Positions 19,088 to 28,779 are shown, counted from the first letter of the stretch. The stretch is DNA of 64,000 nt from Bradyrhizobium mercantei (GCF_001982635.1 NZ_MKFI01000001.1:1-64000); one strand, 5' to 3'. Notes: a model not told the origin generated them from the sequence alone. Numbers and translations: made by a program.

Positions 19088-19097
19088 GAATCCAGCG

Positions 19098-19919
19098 ATG
19101 TCCGACATCCTGACCAAGATCGAGACCTATAAGCGCGAGGAGATCGCTGCCGCGAAGCGCGCGCGTCCGCTCGCCGAGGTCGAGGCGCAGGCCAAAGCGG
19201 CTTCAGCCTCGCGCGGCTTCGTCCGCGCGCTGAAGGACAAGCATGCACGCGGCGAGTTCGCGCTGATCGCGGAAGTCAAGAAGGCCTCGCCTTCGAAGGG
19301 GCTGATCCGCGCCGACTTCGATCCGCCCGTCCTCGCGAAAGCCTATGAGGCCGGCGGCGCGGCGTGCCTGTCGGTGCTGACCGATGCGCCGTCGTTCCAG
19401 GGCCATCTCGACTTCATGGTCGCGGCCCGCGCGGCGACCAACCTGCCGGTGCTGCGCAAGGATTTCATGTTCGACACCTACCAGGTGGCGGAGGCACGCG
19501 CCCACGGCGCCGACTGCATCCTGATCATCATGGCCGCGCTCGACGACGTGGCGGCAAAGGAGATCGAGGACGCAGCCCTCGGCTACGGCATGGACGTGCT
19601 GATCGAGATCCACGACCGCGCCGAGCTCGAGCGCGCCCTGAACCTTCGCTCGCCGATGATCGGCGTCAACAACCGCAATCTGCGTACCTTCGAGACCACG
19701 CTCGCGACCAGCGAGGCGCTGGCGCCGCTGATCCCGCGCGACCGCCTGATGGTCGGCGAGAGCGGCATCTTCACGCCTGACGATCTCGCCCGCCTCGAGC
19801 GCGTCGGGATGTCGACCTTCCTGGTCGGCGAGAGCCTGATGCGCCAGCAGGACGTCACTGCGGCCACCCGCGCCTTGCTGACGCGGCAGGGCGCACCGCG
19901 CGCCACCGGCACGCGCTGA
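19098..19919 (+). CDS. trpC: Indole-3-glycerol phosphate synthase
   Basis: TrpC closes the indole ring of carboxyphenylamino-deoxyribulose phosphate. The 273-residue TIM barrel shows [16 protein letters not shown] (catalytic Lys), [39 protein letters not shown] and [11 protein letters not shown]. It is monofunctional: there is no TrpF extension, as is usual in alphaproteobacteria. It sits between trpD and moaC and shares their operon. Confidence 0.97.
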   Translation: MSDILTKIETYKREEIAAAKRARPLAEVEAQAKAASASRGFVRALKDKHARGEFALIAEVKKASPSKGLIRADFDPPVLAKAYEAGGAACLSVLTDAPSFQGHLDFMVAARAATNLPVLRKDFMFDTYQVAEARAHGADCILIIMAALDDVAAKEIEDAALGYGMDVLIEIHDRAELERALNLRSPMIGVNNRNLRTFETTLATSEALAPLIPRDRLMVGESGIFTPDDLARLERVGMSTFLVGESLMRQQDVTAATRALLTRQGAPRATGTR

Positions 19920-19923
19920 CGCG

Positions 19924-20466
19924 ATGGCGCGGAAGTCCAAAGCCAAGACCAGAGCCGAGACCAAAGCCGAGCCAGCCGGCGGCCCCGGCACCGCCCTCAC
20001 CCATATCGACGCCAAGGGCGACGCGCGCATGGTCGACGTCTCGGCCAAGCCCGCGACCGAGCGGACTGCCGTTGCCGAAGGCCGCGTCCTGATGAGCAAG
20101 GCCACGCTCGCACTGATCGAAACGGGTCAGGCCAAGAAGGGCGACGTGCTGGCGACCGCGCGGATCGCCGGTATCATGGCGGCGAAACGGACCTCGGAAT
20201 TGATCCCGCTCTGCCATCCGCTGGCGCTGACCAAGGTCACGATCGATATTACGACCGACCGCAAGCTGCCCGGCTGCATCGTCCGCGCCAGCGTCAAGGT
20301 GACCGGGCCGACCGGTGTCGAGATGGAGGCGCTGACCGCGGTTTCGGTCGCCTGCCTGACGATCTACGACATGATCAAGGCGGTCGAGCGCGGCGTGCGC
20401 ATCGAAGGCATTCACCTGATCGAGAAGATCGGCGGCAAGTCCGGGCACTACCGCGCCGGCGAGTGA
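19924..20466 (+). CDS. moaC: Cyclic pyranopterin monophosphate synthase
   Basis: MoaC converts the GTP-derived cyclic intermediate made by MoaA into cyclic pyranopterin monophosphate, the molybdopterin precursor. Hallmarks are [13 protein letters not shown] and [23 protein letters not shown] near residues 137-160. The first ~25 residues are a Lys/Ala/Thr-rich extension before the MoaC domain. It starts 4 bp after trpC. In many Rhizobiales moeA and lexA follow directly; here they are 15 kb away. Confidence 0.96.
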   Translation: MARKSKAKTRAETKAEPAGGPGTALTHIDAKGDARMVDVSAKPATERTAVAEGRVLMSKATLALIETGQAKKGDVLATARIAGIMAAKRTSELIPLCHPLALTKVTIDITTDRKLPGCIVRASVKVTGPTGVEMEALTAVSVACLTIYDMIKAVERGVRIEGIHLIEKIGGKSGHYRAGE

Positions 20467-20616
20467 TCGGTGAGCGATGCGCGGGATGGCCATTCGCGCA
20501 CATCCGTAACGTTTCGTTAACCAACCTCGCTAACCCCTGCTCCATTTCGATTGGATACGACTTTCGCGGGCCGGAGGTGCATCAAACCTACCTCCGGGTG
20601 AAACGCGGGGATACGA

Positions 20617-23358
20617 TTGCTTCAAATGAATCCAAACGGCAGCGCCTCGTTCAAGCTCACCTCGGTGATCGGCAGCGGTCCGATCCGCTGGCTGATCCTT
20701 GGCGGCGCCGTGCTGATGGCCGCGATCGCGATCGGCGCCACGTTGATGGCCGAGAATTTCCGCGAGCGCGCCTTGCATAACAGCGAGCGTGAGCTCGAGA
20801 ACACCGTGCTGCTGCTGGCGCGGCATTTCGACCAGCAGCTCGACGATCTCGAGGTCGTCCAGCGCGACCTGATCGCGTTCATGCGCGACAACGGGATCGC
20901 GACGGCGGAGAATTACAGGCGCCGGATGTCGGCCGCCGACATCCATGCGATGCTGAAGTCCAAGATGGAGGCGCTGTCCAATGTCGGCAGCCTCAACGTG
21001 TTCGACGCCGACGGCGTGCTGATCAACAGCTCGGGCGCCTGGCCGCTGCCGCAAGTCAATATCGCCGACCGCACCTACTTCCAGATCTTCAAATCGAGCC
21101 CCTACTCGCCCGACATGCTGGTCGCGCCGGTGGTCAGCCGCGTCAATGGCGGCTGGACCACCGTCATCGTCCGCAAGGTTACCGGGCCGCATGGCGAGTT
21201 CCTCGGCGTGGTCGGCCGCGGCATTGAGCCGGCGACCTTCGAGAAATTCTTCTCCACCGTTGCGCTCGGCGAAGGCGCCGCGATCTCGATGCACCATCGC
21301 GACGGCACCCTGCTGGCGCGCTATCCCCATGTCGAGGAGCTGATCGGGAAGAATTTCCGCACCGGCCCGGCCAACCAGCAGCAGGTGTTCGAGCTGCCGC
21401 AGAGCACTTCGCGGCTGACCAGCCCGGTCGACGGCAAGGATCGCCTGGTGTCGTCGCGGGCGCTGACCAAATTCCCGATCGTCGTCGTGGCGACGACCAC
21501 GACGGAAGCGGCTCTCACCACCTGGCGCGAGCAGATCGGCATCCTGATCGCGATAACCAGCATCTCCGTGCTGGCGATCGCGATCCTGCTGACGCTCGTG
21601 GTGCGCAAGCTGGTGCAGCAGCATCGCGCCCAGCAGCAGCGCCTGACGCTGGAGAAGCTCCGGCTCGATACCGCCGTCAACAACATGACGCAGGGGCTGT
21701 TGCTGTTCGACGCCACGCAGCTTCTCGTGATCTGCAACAAGCGCTACATCGAGATGTACGGATTGTCCGGCGACGTCATCCGGCCGGGCTGCAGCTTCCG
21801 CGACGTCATCGTGCATCGTCACCAGACCGGCTCGTTCCAGGGCGACGTCGAACGCTACGTCAACCTCGTGCTGCGCGACGTCGGCATCCGCAACACCATG
21901 GTGATCACGACGCCCGACGGGCGCTCGATCCAGGTCGTCAACGAGCCGCTGGCCGATGGCGGCTGGCTTGCGACCCACGAGGACGTCACCGAGCGCCGCC
22001 GCGCCGAGGAGCGCATCACGCATCTTGCCCACTACGATGCGCTCACCGACCTGCCGAACCGCGCGCTGTTCCACGAGGAGATCAAGCGCGAGCTGCCGCA
22101 TGTCACGTCAGACAGCCAGTTGGCGGTGCTCTATATCGACATCGACGAGTTCAAGGGCGTCAACGACTCGCTCGGCCACATGGTCGGCGACGAACTGCTG
22201 AAATCGGTTGCCAGGACCCTGAGCGGCGTGATCGGCGACGGCGATTTCGTCGCCCGGCTCGGCGGCGACGAATTCGCCATCGTGCAGACCGACGTGAAGA
22301 GCGAGTTCGAGGTCACCGACCTCGTCGCGCGCATCTACGAGGTGATCCGCTCGCCCTATCAGTGCCTCGGCCACCAGGTCACGACCGACGCCAGCATCGG
22401 CATCGCGCTGGCGCCGAAGGACGGCACCGATCTCGACCAGATTATGAAGAACGCCGACCTTGCGATGTATGCGGCGAAGTCGGCCGGCCGCCGCACGTCG
22501 CGCTTCTTCGAGCCTTCGATGGATGCGGACGCCCGCGCCCGCCGCGAGCTCGAGATGGAGTTGCGGCAGACGATCTCGGCCGGCAGCGGGCTCGAAGTGT
22601 ATTACCAGCCTTGCGTCGACCTGCGCAGCAACGCGATCACCGGCTGCGAGGCGCTGGTGCGCTGGCGCCATCCGTTGCGCGGCATGATTTCTCCGGCCGA
22701 CTTCGTGCCGATCGCCGAGGAGACCGGCCTGATCAACCAGCTCGGCGAGTGGGTGCTGATGACCGCCTGCAAGGAGGCCGTGAACTGGCCCGACCATGTC
22801 AGGCTCGCGGTCAACGTCTCGCCGGTCCAGTTCCGCAGCGGCACGCTGGCGCTCAAGGTGATCGCGGCGCTCGCGGCATCGGGGCTGTCGGCGAGCCGGC
22901 TCGAGCTCGAGATCACCGAGGCCGTGCTGATCCGCGACGACGAGACGGCGCTGGCCGCACTGCACCAGCTCCGCGCCATCGGCATCCGGATCGCGCTCGA
23001 CGATTTCGGCACCGGCTATTCGTCGCTGAGCTATCTGAAGCGCTTCCCGTTCGACAAGATCAAGATCGACCGCTGCTTCGTCACCGACATCGCCGAGCCG
23101 CACGGCTCGGCCGGCATCGTCGAGGCCGTGGTCAACATCGCCGCCGAGCGCAGCATGACGACGACGGCGGAAGGCGTCGAGACCACGCAGCAGCAGCAAT
23201 TGCTGCGCGAGCTCGGCTGTTCGGAAATGCAGGGCTATCTTTTCAGCGCGCCGGCGCCGGCGGCGCAAATCCGCGCGCTGCTGGCCGGGCACCGTCAGGG
23301 GCCCGCCGTCGGTGCGAGCACCACGCGCCGGCGCAAGCCGGTCGCCGGCGCGGCGTGA
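20617..23358 (+). CDS. Membrane GGDEF-EAL protein (c-di-GMP synthase/phosphodiesterase)
   Basis: This 913-residue protein has TM1 (about 25-45), a periplasmic Cache-like sensor (about 50-300), TM2 (about 305-330), a PAS region (about 345-460), GGDEF and EAL domains. The GGDEF motif is intact (ARLGGDEFAIV). The EAL domain has EALVRW, DDFGTGYSSLSYL and AEGVET, so both activities are possible. No RxxD inhibitory site precedes GGDEF. TTG at 20617 has GGGGA 5 bp upstream; ATG at 20626 is the alternative. It probably tunes c-di-GMP, and thus motility or biofilm, in response to a periplasmic ligand. It sits between moaC and ctpA. Confidence 0.9.
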   Translation: MLQMNPNGSASFKLTSVIGSGPIRWLILGGAVLMAAIAIGATLMAENFRERALHNSERELENTVLLLARHFDQQLDDLEVVQRDLIAFMRDNGIATAENYRRRMSAADIHAMLKSKMEALSNVGSLNVFDADGVLINSSGAWPLPQVNIADRTYFQIFKSSPYSPDMLVAPVVSRVNGGWTTVIVRKVTGPHGEFLGVVGRGIEPATFEKFFSTVALGEGAAISMHHRDGTLLARYPHVEELIGKNFRTGPANQQQVFELPQSTSRLTSPVDGKDRLVSSRALTKFPIVVVATTTTEAALTTWREQIGILIAITSISVLAIAILLTLVVRKLVQQHRAQQQRLTLEKLRLDTAVNNMTQGLLLFDATQLLVICNKRYIEMYGLSGDVIRPGCSFRDVIVHRHQTGSFQGDVERYVNLVLRDVGIRNTMVITTPDGRSIQVVNEPLADGGWLATHEDVTERRRAEERITHLAHYDALTDLPNRALFHEEIKRELPHVTSDSQLAVLYIDIDEFKGVNDSLGHMVGDELLKSVARTLSGVIGDGDFVARLGGDEFAIVQTDVKSEFEVTDLVARIYEVIRSPYQCLGHQVTTDASIGIALAPKDGTDLDQIMKNADLAMYAAKSAGRRTSRFFEPSMDADARARRELEMELRQTISAGSGLEVYYQPCVDLRSNAITGCEALVRWRHPLRGMISPADFVPIAEETGLINQLGEWVLMTACKEAVNWPDHVRLAVNVSPVQFRSGTLALKVIAALAASGLSASRLELEITEAVLIRDDETALAALHQLRAIGIRIALDDFGTGYSSLSYLKRFPFDKIKIDRCFVTDIAEPHGSAGIVEAVVNIAAERSMTTTAEGVETTQQQQLLRELGCSEMQGYLFSAPAPAAQIRALLAGHRQGPAVGASTTRRRKPVAGAA

Positions 23359-23383
23359 ATTCGGAAGCTGGATGACTGATCAC

Positions 23384-23498
23384 TCGTCATGCCCGGGCAA
23401 AAGCGCGAAGCGCGTCTTCGCGCTGATGTCCCGGGCATCCACGTCTCTGGTTCCACGCCAGGAAAAGCGTGGATGGCCGGGTCAAGCCCGACCATGAC
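23384..23498. repeat. Dispersed inverted repeat (GTCATGCCCGGGC...)
   Basis: GTCATGCCCGGGCA near 23387 mirrors the end GGCCGGGTCAAGCCCGACCATGAC. Inside, CCACGTCT...GCGTGGATG forms a second pair. I recognise this as a common Bradyrhizobium intergenic repeat. It separates the convergent GGDEF-EAL and ctpA genes and may act as a bidirectional transcription barrier. Confidence 0.7.
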
Positions 23499-23515
23499 TA
23501 CCGATATGTCGGCGC

Positions 23516-24874
23516 CTAGTTCGGCACCGGCCGCTTCTGCGCTGCCTTGGTATCGGCGTTCTTGGCGTCGGCGTTCACGGTGACGCCGCGCAACTGGTTG
23601 AGCGCCGCAGCCAACGCCTTGTCGTTCTTCTCGTCCGGCGGGACGTAGGACTGCGAGCCGGTCTGCTCGGCGCCTTCAGCCGCGAGATGCCCGCGCATCT
23701 TGGCCTCGCTCATGATCTCGGAGCGGGTCTTGAACTCGTCGGGCACGTCCTGCAGCACCTCGATGTCGGGCTTGATGCCGAGCGCCTGGATCGAATGGCC
23801 GGACGGCGTGAAGTAGCGCGCCGTGGTCAGCGCCAGCGCGCCATTGCCGGTGCCGAGCGGAATGATGGTCTGCACCGAGCCCTTGCCGAACGAGCGGGTG
23901 CCGATCAGGGTCGCGCGCTTGTGGTCGTGCAGCGCGCCGGCGACGATCTCGGAGGCCGAGGCCGAGCCGCCATTGATCAGCACGACGAGCGGCTTGCCCT
24001 TGGTCATGTCGCCGCCATGGGCGGTGAAGCGCTGGGTCTCTTCCGGATTGCGGCCGCGGGTCGAGACCACCTCGCCCCGCTGCATCAGGGTCGAGGTCAC
24101 GGAGACCGCCTGGTCGAGCAGGCCGCCCGGGTTGTTGCGGAGGTCGACGACATAGCCGACGAGCTTGTCCTGCGGGACCTGCTTCTGGATCTCGCCGATC
24201 GCCTTGCGCAGGCCCTCGGTGGTCTGTTCGTTGAACGAGGTGATGCGGATATAGCCGATGTCGCCGCCCTCGACGTGACACTTCACCGGGCGGACGCGGA
24301 TGATCTCGCGGGTGATCGAGAGCTCGATCGGCTTGTCGGCGTCCTTGCGGATGATCTTCAGCCGGATCGAGCTGTTGGGCGCGCCCTTCATCTTGTTGAC
24401 GGCCTGGTCGAGCGTCATGCCCTGGATCTGGTCATCGTCGATCGAGGTGATCACGTCGCCCGACATGATGCCGGCGCGCGAGGCCGGCGTGTCGTCGATC
24501 GGCGCCACCACCTTGACGAAGCCGTCTTCCATCGTGACCTCGATGCCGAGTCCGCCGAACTCGCCATGCGTGGTCTCCTGCATCTCCGTCCAGCCCTTCT
24601 CGTTCATGTAACGAGAGTGCGGATCGAGCGAGGAGATCATGCCGTTGATGGCGCCTTCGACGAGCTTGGAGTCCTCGGGCTTCTCGACGTAGTCGCTCTT
24701 GACCTTCTCGAACACCTCGCCGAACAGATTGAGCTGCGAATAGGTGTTGCTGTTGTCGGAATGCGCGGCGGCATTGGCGACGGCGAACAGATGCGCCCCC
24801 TGCGGCGAGGCCACGAGCAGGGTGAGACACGCGCCCGCGACCGTCCCGAGGAAGAAGCCAACATGTTTGCGCAT
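23516..24874 (-). CDS. ctpA: C-terminal processing protease CtpA (S41)
   Basis: The 452-residue protease has a signal/anchor (residues 4-35), a PDZ domain (about 95-170, GGLGIEVTMEDGFVKVVAPIDDTPASRAGI) and the S41 catalytic core. The Ser lies in GGSASASEIVAGAL and the Lys in GTRSFGKGSVQTI. It cleaves C-terminal tails of periplasmic proteins and often helps regulate murein hydrolases. ATG at 24874 with AAGGGA 9 bp upstream is preferred to the longer frame. No polysaccharide deacetylase or murein hydrolase partner is adjacent. Confidence 0.93.
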   Translation of the reverse strand: MRKHVGFFLGTVAGACLTLLVASPQGAHLFAVANAAAHSDNSNTYSQLNLFGEVFEKVKSDYVEKPEDSKLVEGAINGMISSLDPHSRYMNEKGWTEMQETTHGEFGGLGIEVTMEDGFVKVVAPIDDTPASRAGIMSGDVITSIDDDQIQGMTLDQAVNKMKGAPNSSIRLKIIRKDADKPIELSITREIIRVRPVKCHVEGGDIGYIRITSFNEQTTEGLRKAIGEIQKQVPQDKLVGYVVDLRNNPGGLLDQAVSVTSTLMQRGEVVSTRGRNPEETQRFTAHGGDMTKGKPLVVLINGGSASASEIVAGALHDHKRATLIGTRSFGKGSVQTIIPLGTGNGALALTTARYFTPSGHSIQALGIKPDIEVLQDVPDEFKTRSEIMSEAKMRGHLAAEGAEQTGSQSYVPPDEKNDKALAAALNQLRGVTVNADAKNADTKAAQKRPVPN

Positions 24875-25033
24875 TATCCGTGATCCCTTCGCTTTCGGCC
24901 GGCAACGTTTCGCAACATTCGGCCCCACCCCGACGCGGGGCACCACACAACGGCTTTTTGGTCGGATCAAGGCCGCCTCGTCACCGGACCATTACGGTCC
25001 TGTCACGATGCCCTGATCATCGCCAATTCAACC

Positions 25034-26221
25034 TCAAGTCTGCCCCCGGTCGGCCTCTGGCCCAGCCTCCAGCAGGCCGTTCTGCCAGGTCGACGGCTGG
25101 GTCCCGAATCCGCGCTTGGCCCGCGTGCCCAGCCAATAGCCGAACTGCGGTGGAACATTGCGAAATGGCCCTTCGACCCCGAGTTTCAATGCCGCATCCA
25201 TCGGCCAGTTGGGGTTATTGAGGATTTCCCGGCCGACCGCGATCAAATCTGCTTGTTTATCACGCAGGATTTGCTCAGCCTGGTCTCCGTGGATGATCAG
25301 GCCGACCGCCATGGTCATGATATCGGCATGGGAGCGGACATATTCCGCCAGCGGCACCTGATAGTTGTATTTGATTTCCTTGCCCAGAATCGGCGCCATC
25401 TCGCTGATTCCGCCCGACGAGCAATCGATCACGTCGACGCCCTTCGCCTTCAGGATCGTCGCCAGCCGAGCGCTCTGCTCCGGACCCCAGCCGGCATTGT
25501 CCTCGACCGACAGCCGCACGAACAGCGGCTTGTGATCCGGCCAATGCGCACGCACCGCCTCGGTCACCTCGATCAGGAACCGCATCCGGTTGGCTTCCGA
25601 GCCGCCATAGGCGTCGCTGCGCTGGTTCGAGCGCCCCGAGAGGAATTCGTGCACGAGATAGCCATGGGCGCCGTGCAGCTCGAGCACCTCGAACCCGGCC
25701 AGGTGCGCACGCCGCGCCGCCTGTCCCCAGGCCGCGACGAGGTCCTTCACCTCGTGGGTCTCGAGCGCCCGCGGCACCGGCCAGCGCTCGCTATGGGCGA
25801 TCGCGCTCGGCGCCACCGGCGTCCAGGCATCCCAATCCTCGATCTCGGCGCTGCGCTCCAGCGGGCGGTCGCCCTCCCAGGGCCTGCTCGCGCGCGCCTT
25901 GCGGCCGGAATGGCCGAGCTGGATGCCGGCCACCGCATTCTGCTGCTTGATGAAGCCCGCGAGGCGGCCGAGCGGCGCGATGAACTTGTCATCCCAGATG
26001 CCGAGATCGCCGATCGTGCCGCAGCCGCGCCGCTCGACCTTGGTCGATTCGACGATCACGAGCCCGGCGCCGCCGGCGGCGAACTTGCCGGCGTTCATCA
26101 GATGCCAATCGGTCGGAAAGCCCTGCTCGGCGGAATACTGGTGCATCGGCGGCACCACGATGCGGTTCTTCAGCATGACGCCGCGGATGGTCATCGGCGA
26201 AAACAGCAGTCTGTCGGACAT
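25034..26221 (-). CDS. Old Yellow Enzyme family NADH:flavin oxidoreductase (YqjM/XenA class)
   Basis: The 395-residue FMN-dependent ene-reductase has the YqjM/XenA class layout: FSPMTIRGVMLKNRIVVPPM, GIQLGHSGRKA, the LHGAHGYLVHEFLSGRSNQRSDAYGGS region containing the substrate-binding His-x-x-His, and a C-terminal FMN phosphate loop (VGREILNNPNWP). The class's redox-tuning Cys (PPMCxYS) is His27 here (PPMHQYS). It probably reduces activated C=C bonds of enones or xenobiotics. ATG at 26221 has GAGGAA close upstream. Confidence 0.9.
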   Translation of the reverse strand: MSDRLLFSPMTIRGVMLKNRIVVPPMHQYSAEQGFPTDWHLMNAGKFAAGGAGLVIVESTKVERRGCGTIGDLGIWDDKFIAPLGRLAGFIKQQNAVAGIQLGHSGRKARASRPWEGDRPLERSAEIEDWDAWTPVAPSAIAHSERWPVPRALETHEVKDLVAAWGQAARRAHLAGFEVLELHGAHGYLVHEFLSGRSNQRSDAYGGSEANRMRFLIEVTEAVRAHWPDHKPLFVRLSVEDNAGWGPEQSARLATILKAKGVDVIDCSSGGISEMAPILGKEIKYNYQVPLAEYVRSHADIMTMAVGLIIHGDQAEQILRDKQADLIAVGREILNNPNWPMDAALKLGVEGPFRNVPPQFGYWLGTRAKRGFGTQPSTWQNGLLEAGPEADRGQT

Positions 26222-26379
26222 TCGTTTCCTCATCTGACGTCGGTACCCGGCAAGCCGGGCCGATCTTGGTGTTGGCCCGACGATATACGCAGCGCGCGAT
26301 GCCCGATAGAGCTCCGCGGCCGCGCCATGCACGCAGCACTACGGCAAAATCGATCAGCGATTTCTGGAGCTGCGCAATC

Positions 26380-26529
26380 CTATTGCGCGGACTTGCGGCT
26401 CGCCGATACATCGGTCGGGCAGTTTGTTCCGCATTCAATCGATCTCTTCTGGTCGGCGACACGCCACACCAGCAGCGCGACCAGGACGATGATGGTGACG
26501 GTGAGCTTGGCCAATGCGTCGTGATTCAA
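26380..26529 (-). CDS. Possible small single-pass membrane protein
   Basis: A 49-codon frame starting TTG at 26529, with GGGAG 7 bp upstream, encodes MNHDALAKL, then a hydrophobic helix (TVTIIVLVALLVW), then a polar tail RVADQKRSIECGTNCPTD... with two Cys. It fits a small inner-membrane protein. No family is recognised, and the rest of the 605-bp gap between the OYE gene and the next gene shows nothing supportable. It could be chance. Confidence 0.38.
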   Translation of the reverse strand: MNHDALAKLTVTIIVLVALLVWRVADQKRSIECGTNCPTDVSASRKSAQ

Positions 26530-26827
26530 TGTCAGCTCCCAACAGCAATCGCCATCAACGAGAGAAATCAGCTGCAAGCAGAATGTATGGCCCCGGCACC
26601 GCTGCCGGCGTCGTCGGCCAGACCCGCATTCGAGTCGAGCCGGCCTCATCATGGTACGGTCTTGGCGTGGCCTGCAACCTTTCCAGTCTGCATGGCAGCA
26701 CGGCAGAGCCGGCCGCGGCGGTGCCGGAACTTTTGTCATCCGTGTGCTGTGTGACGCGATCTCCTGGAACCGCGCGCGCTGCTTGGGCATCGCCTAGCCC
26801 ATATGGGCTACATTCGCATGACGGCCG

Positions 26828-27844
26828 TCATGTCCGCGCGAGGCTGGCCGCGCCCGCGGCGATCGCGTCGTTGAAACTCGTGTCCCAGAATTTTCCGACC
26901 TCCGTGCGCGCGTCGAGCACGCCGAGCTTGAGGAAGGTGTCGGCGACCTTCTGATGCGTCTCCGGCACATCAGGCGTCACGCCGGCGAGCGAGAAGTCGT
27001 CGCTGCGACGCGCGAACTGGTCAAGGATGTCCTGCAACGGCAGATGGGTTTCCGCCACCTGCGCGGCCGCATAGAGTGGGAAATTCCTGTTGGCGAATGC
27101 ATAGGCGCGCTGGATCCGCAGCAGGAAATCGCTCACGCCGGCGTGGCGCAGCGGATCGTCGACCGCCTTCGGATTGGCGTAGATCGGGAAATTGCCCGAG
27201 AGATAACCGACGCCGGTCTTCAGCAGGCGCGCGCCCTGCTTGGCGATCGCGAGCTGCCCGTTGTAGCCGTAGATCGCCCAGGCATCGAGCTTGCCGGAGG
27301 CGAATGCCGAATAGCCGTCCGACGGCGTGAGATTGATCGCCTCGATATCGCCAAACCCGATCCCGGCCTCCTCGAGCTGCTTCGCGAGAAAATAATGCGC
27401 GGTCGTCGCGCGCACATAGCCGACGCGCTTGCCCTTGAGGTCGGCGATCGAATGGATCGGCGCATCCTTCGCGGCCACCGTGACCTGGATGTTGAGATCC
27501 TCATGGGTGACGGCGATGAAGCGCACCTTGGCGTTCTGGCGCGCGGCGAACATCGCAGGAATCTCGCTGCCCGACCCGATGTCGAGCGCATCGCCGTTCA
27601 ATGCCTCGATGTGGAGCACGCCGTTGTTGAGCTCCCTCCATTCGATCCGGTAGGGCGTCTTGTCCTCGCCGGCCGCCTGCAGCAGCGGCCGCCAGCCGCC
27701 CTTGTAATACGCAACGCGCAGCGTGACGCCACTGAGGTCGGCGCCCCCGCCCGCCCCGGTTTCCGCGCGCACACCGCCCGCGAACAGGCTTCCGGCGAGC
27801 ACGCCGAGCGCGGAGCGTCGAGAAAGAACAAATGGCGCGGTCAA
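26828..27844 (-). CDS. ABC transporter substrate-binding protein (SsuA/TauA/NMT1 type), orphan
   Basis: The 338-residue periplasmic protein has a Tat-like signal (SRRSALGVLAGSLFAGGV). Type II binding-protein features follow: LRVAYYKGGWRPL, EIPAMFAARQNAKVRFIAV, IADLKGKRVGYVRATTAHYFLAKQLEEAG and the C-terminal ADTFLKLGVLD. The family takes up alkanesulfonates, taurine, nitrate or thiamine precursors. No permease or ATPase gene is nearby, so it must work with a distant transporter or have been left behind. The substrate is undetermined. Confidence 0.85.
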   Translation of the reverse strand: MTAPFVLSRRSALGVLAGSLFAGGVRAETGAGGGADLSGVTLRVAYYKGGWRPLLQAAGEDKTPYRIEWRELNNGVLHIEALNGDALDIGSGSEIPAMFAARQNAKVRFIAVTHEDLNIQVTVAAKDAPIHSIADLKGKRVGYVRATTAHYFLAKQLEEAGIGFGDIEAINLTPSDGYSAFASGKLDAWAIYGYNGQLAIAKQGARLLKTGVGYLSGNFPIYANPKAVDDPLRHAGVSDFLLRIQRAYAFANRNFPLYAAAQVAETHLPLQDILDQFARRSDDFSLAGVTPDVPETHQKVADTFLKLGVLDARTEVGKFWDTSFNDAIAAGAASLART

Positions 27845-27998
27845 CGGCTTGCTCCCGATCAGCAGTCACAACGCCGCAAGCTTAGGAGAAAATCTGCCGA
27901 AGTATATGAGATGCTATTTCGTTTTTGGCTTCGCGCGCGAAAGGCCGTTCCAAAGATTGCGCACGTCACGCGGGAATCCTTATCCATCAACAAACAAG

Positions 27999-28089
27999 CG
28001 TAGCCGGATGAGCGAAGCGATATCCGGGACCACTCCGTCGGCTCGCCACCGTTGGCACCCGCATGTCGCTATCGCTTATGCGGGCTACA
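27999..28089. repeat. Dispersed repeat (GTAGCCGGATGAGCGAAGCGATATCCGGG)
   Basis: GTAGCCGGATGAGCGAAGCG with ATATCCGGG at the left, and CCCGCATGTCGCTATCGCTTATGCGGGCTAC at the right, form two hairpins in one element. It is a familiar Bradyrhizobium intergenic repeat, lying just 3' of the GST gene. A shorter relative lies at 28780-28805. Confidence 0.65.
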
Positions 28090-28091
28090 GG

Positions 28092-28709
28092 CTACGTGTT
28101 CGGTATCGGCCCTTCGGCTTCCATCGCAGCTTGGACCGCCGGACGACGGCCGATGCGCGCATGGTGGGCGAGGACGTGCGGGTAAGGGGAAAGATCAAAG
28201 CCGACGCGCGGCGCCCAGTCCGTGATCGCGAAAGAGTTCGCGTCCGCAACCGTGAAGTCGCCTCCCATCAGGTACTCGCAATCCGCAAGGTGCCGATCGA
28301 GGTGCGCGTAGCGCGCGCGAAGCCGATCACGAAACATCTCCTTGGATTGCTCCGAAATCCCCTTGTGGAAGAGCGGTCCATAGGCGCCCTTGTGCATCTC
28401 GCTGGAAAAGAAGTTGAGCCACGCCTGCAGCTTGGCGCGCTCGATCGTGCCGTTGGGCGGCGCCAGCCGTCTGGAGGGGACCTGATCGGCGATGTATTGA
28501 ACGATGGCGGCCCCTTCAGTCAGCAAGGTGCCGTCGTCGAACAGCAGCGCCGGCACGTAGCCGAGCGGATTCACCGTCCGATAGTCGCCGCCGCCTTCGA
28601 TGGCTTTGGTGTGCTCGTCGATCTTGACGGCCGTGAACGCCAGCCCGGCCTCGAGAAACACGATACGCGGCAGCAGGGACAATGTCCCGGGCGCGCAGAA
28701 TAGCTTCAT
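28092..28709 (-). CDS. Glutathione S-transferase, GstA/beta-like
   Basis: The 205-residue protein matches bacterial GstA from end to end: MKLFCAPGTLSL, a thioredoxin-fold domain with NPLGYVPALLFDDGTLLTEGAAIVQYIAD (glutathione-binding Val-Pro and Glu-Gly), and an all-helical C-domain with EMHKGAYGPLF and FTVADANSF. The beta-class Cys10 of the PGxCSL motif is Leu10 here; Ser11 and the HKG histidine remain, and Cys5 is nearby. It likely binds glutathione, but the thiol chemistry of beta-class enzymes may be altered. Confidence 0.88.
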   Translation of the reverse strand: MKLFCAPGTLSLLPRIVFLEAGLAFTAVKIDEHTKAIEGGGDYRTVNPLGYVPALLFDDGTLLTEGAAIVQYIADQVPSRRLAPPNGTIERAKLQAWLNFFSSEMHKGAYGPLFHKGISEQSKEMFRDRLRARYAHLDRHLADCEYLMGGDFTVADANSFAITDWAPRVGFDLSPYPHVLAHHARIGRRPAVQAAMEAEGPIPNT

Positions 28710-28779
28710 GGCGAGCCTCTCTGGCGGATTGTCTCTGCACCCGTCGTGGTAGCACGGACGCGCGTCGGGTCAGCATTCC

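Noticed and set aside
16136..19117. A 993-codon open frame on the minus strand across the ppiD-type gene and trpD
   Set aside because: It is antisense to two well-recognised genes and its translation is rich in His, Arg, Asp and Gly with no family pattern. Long mirror frames are expected in GC-rich DNA.
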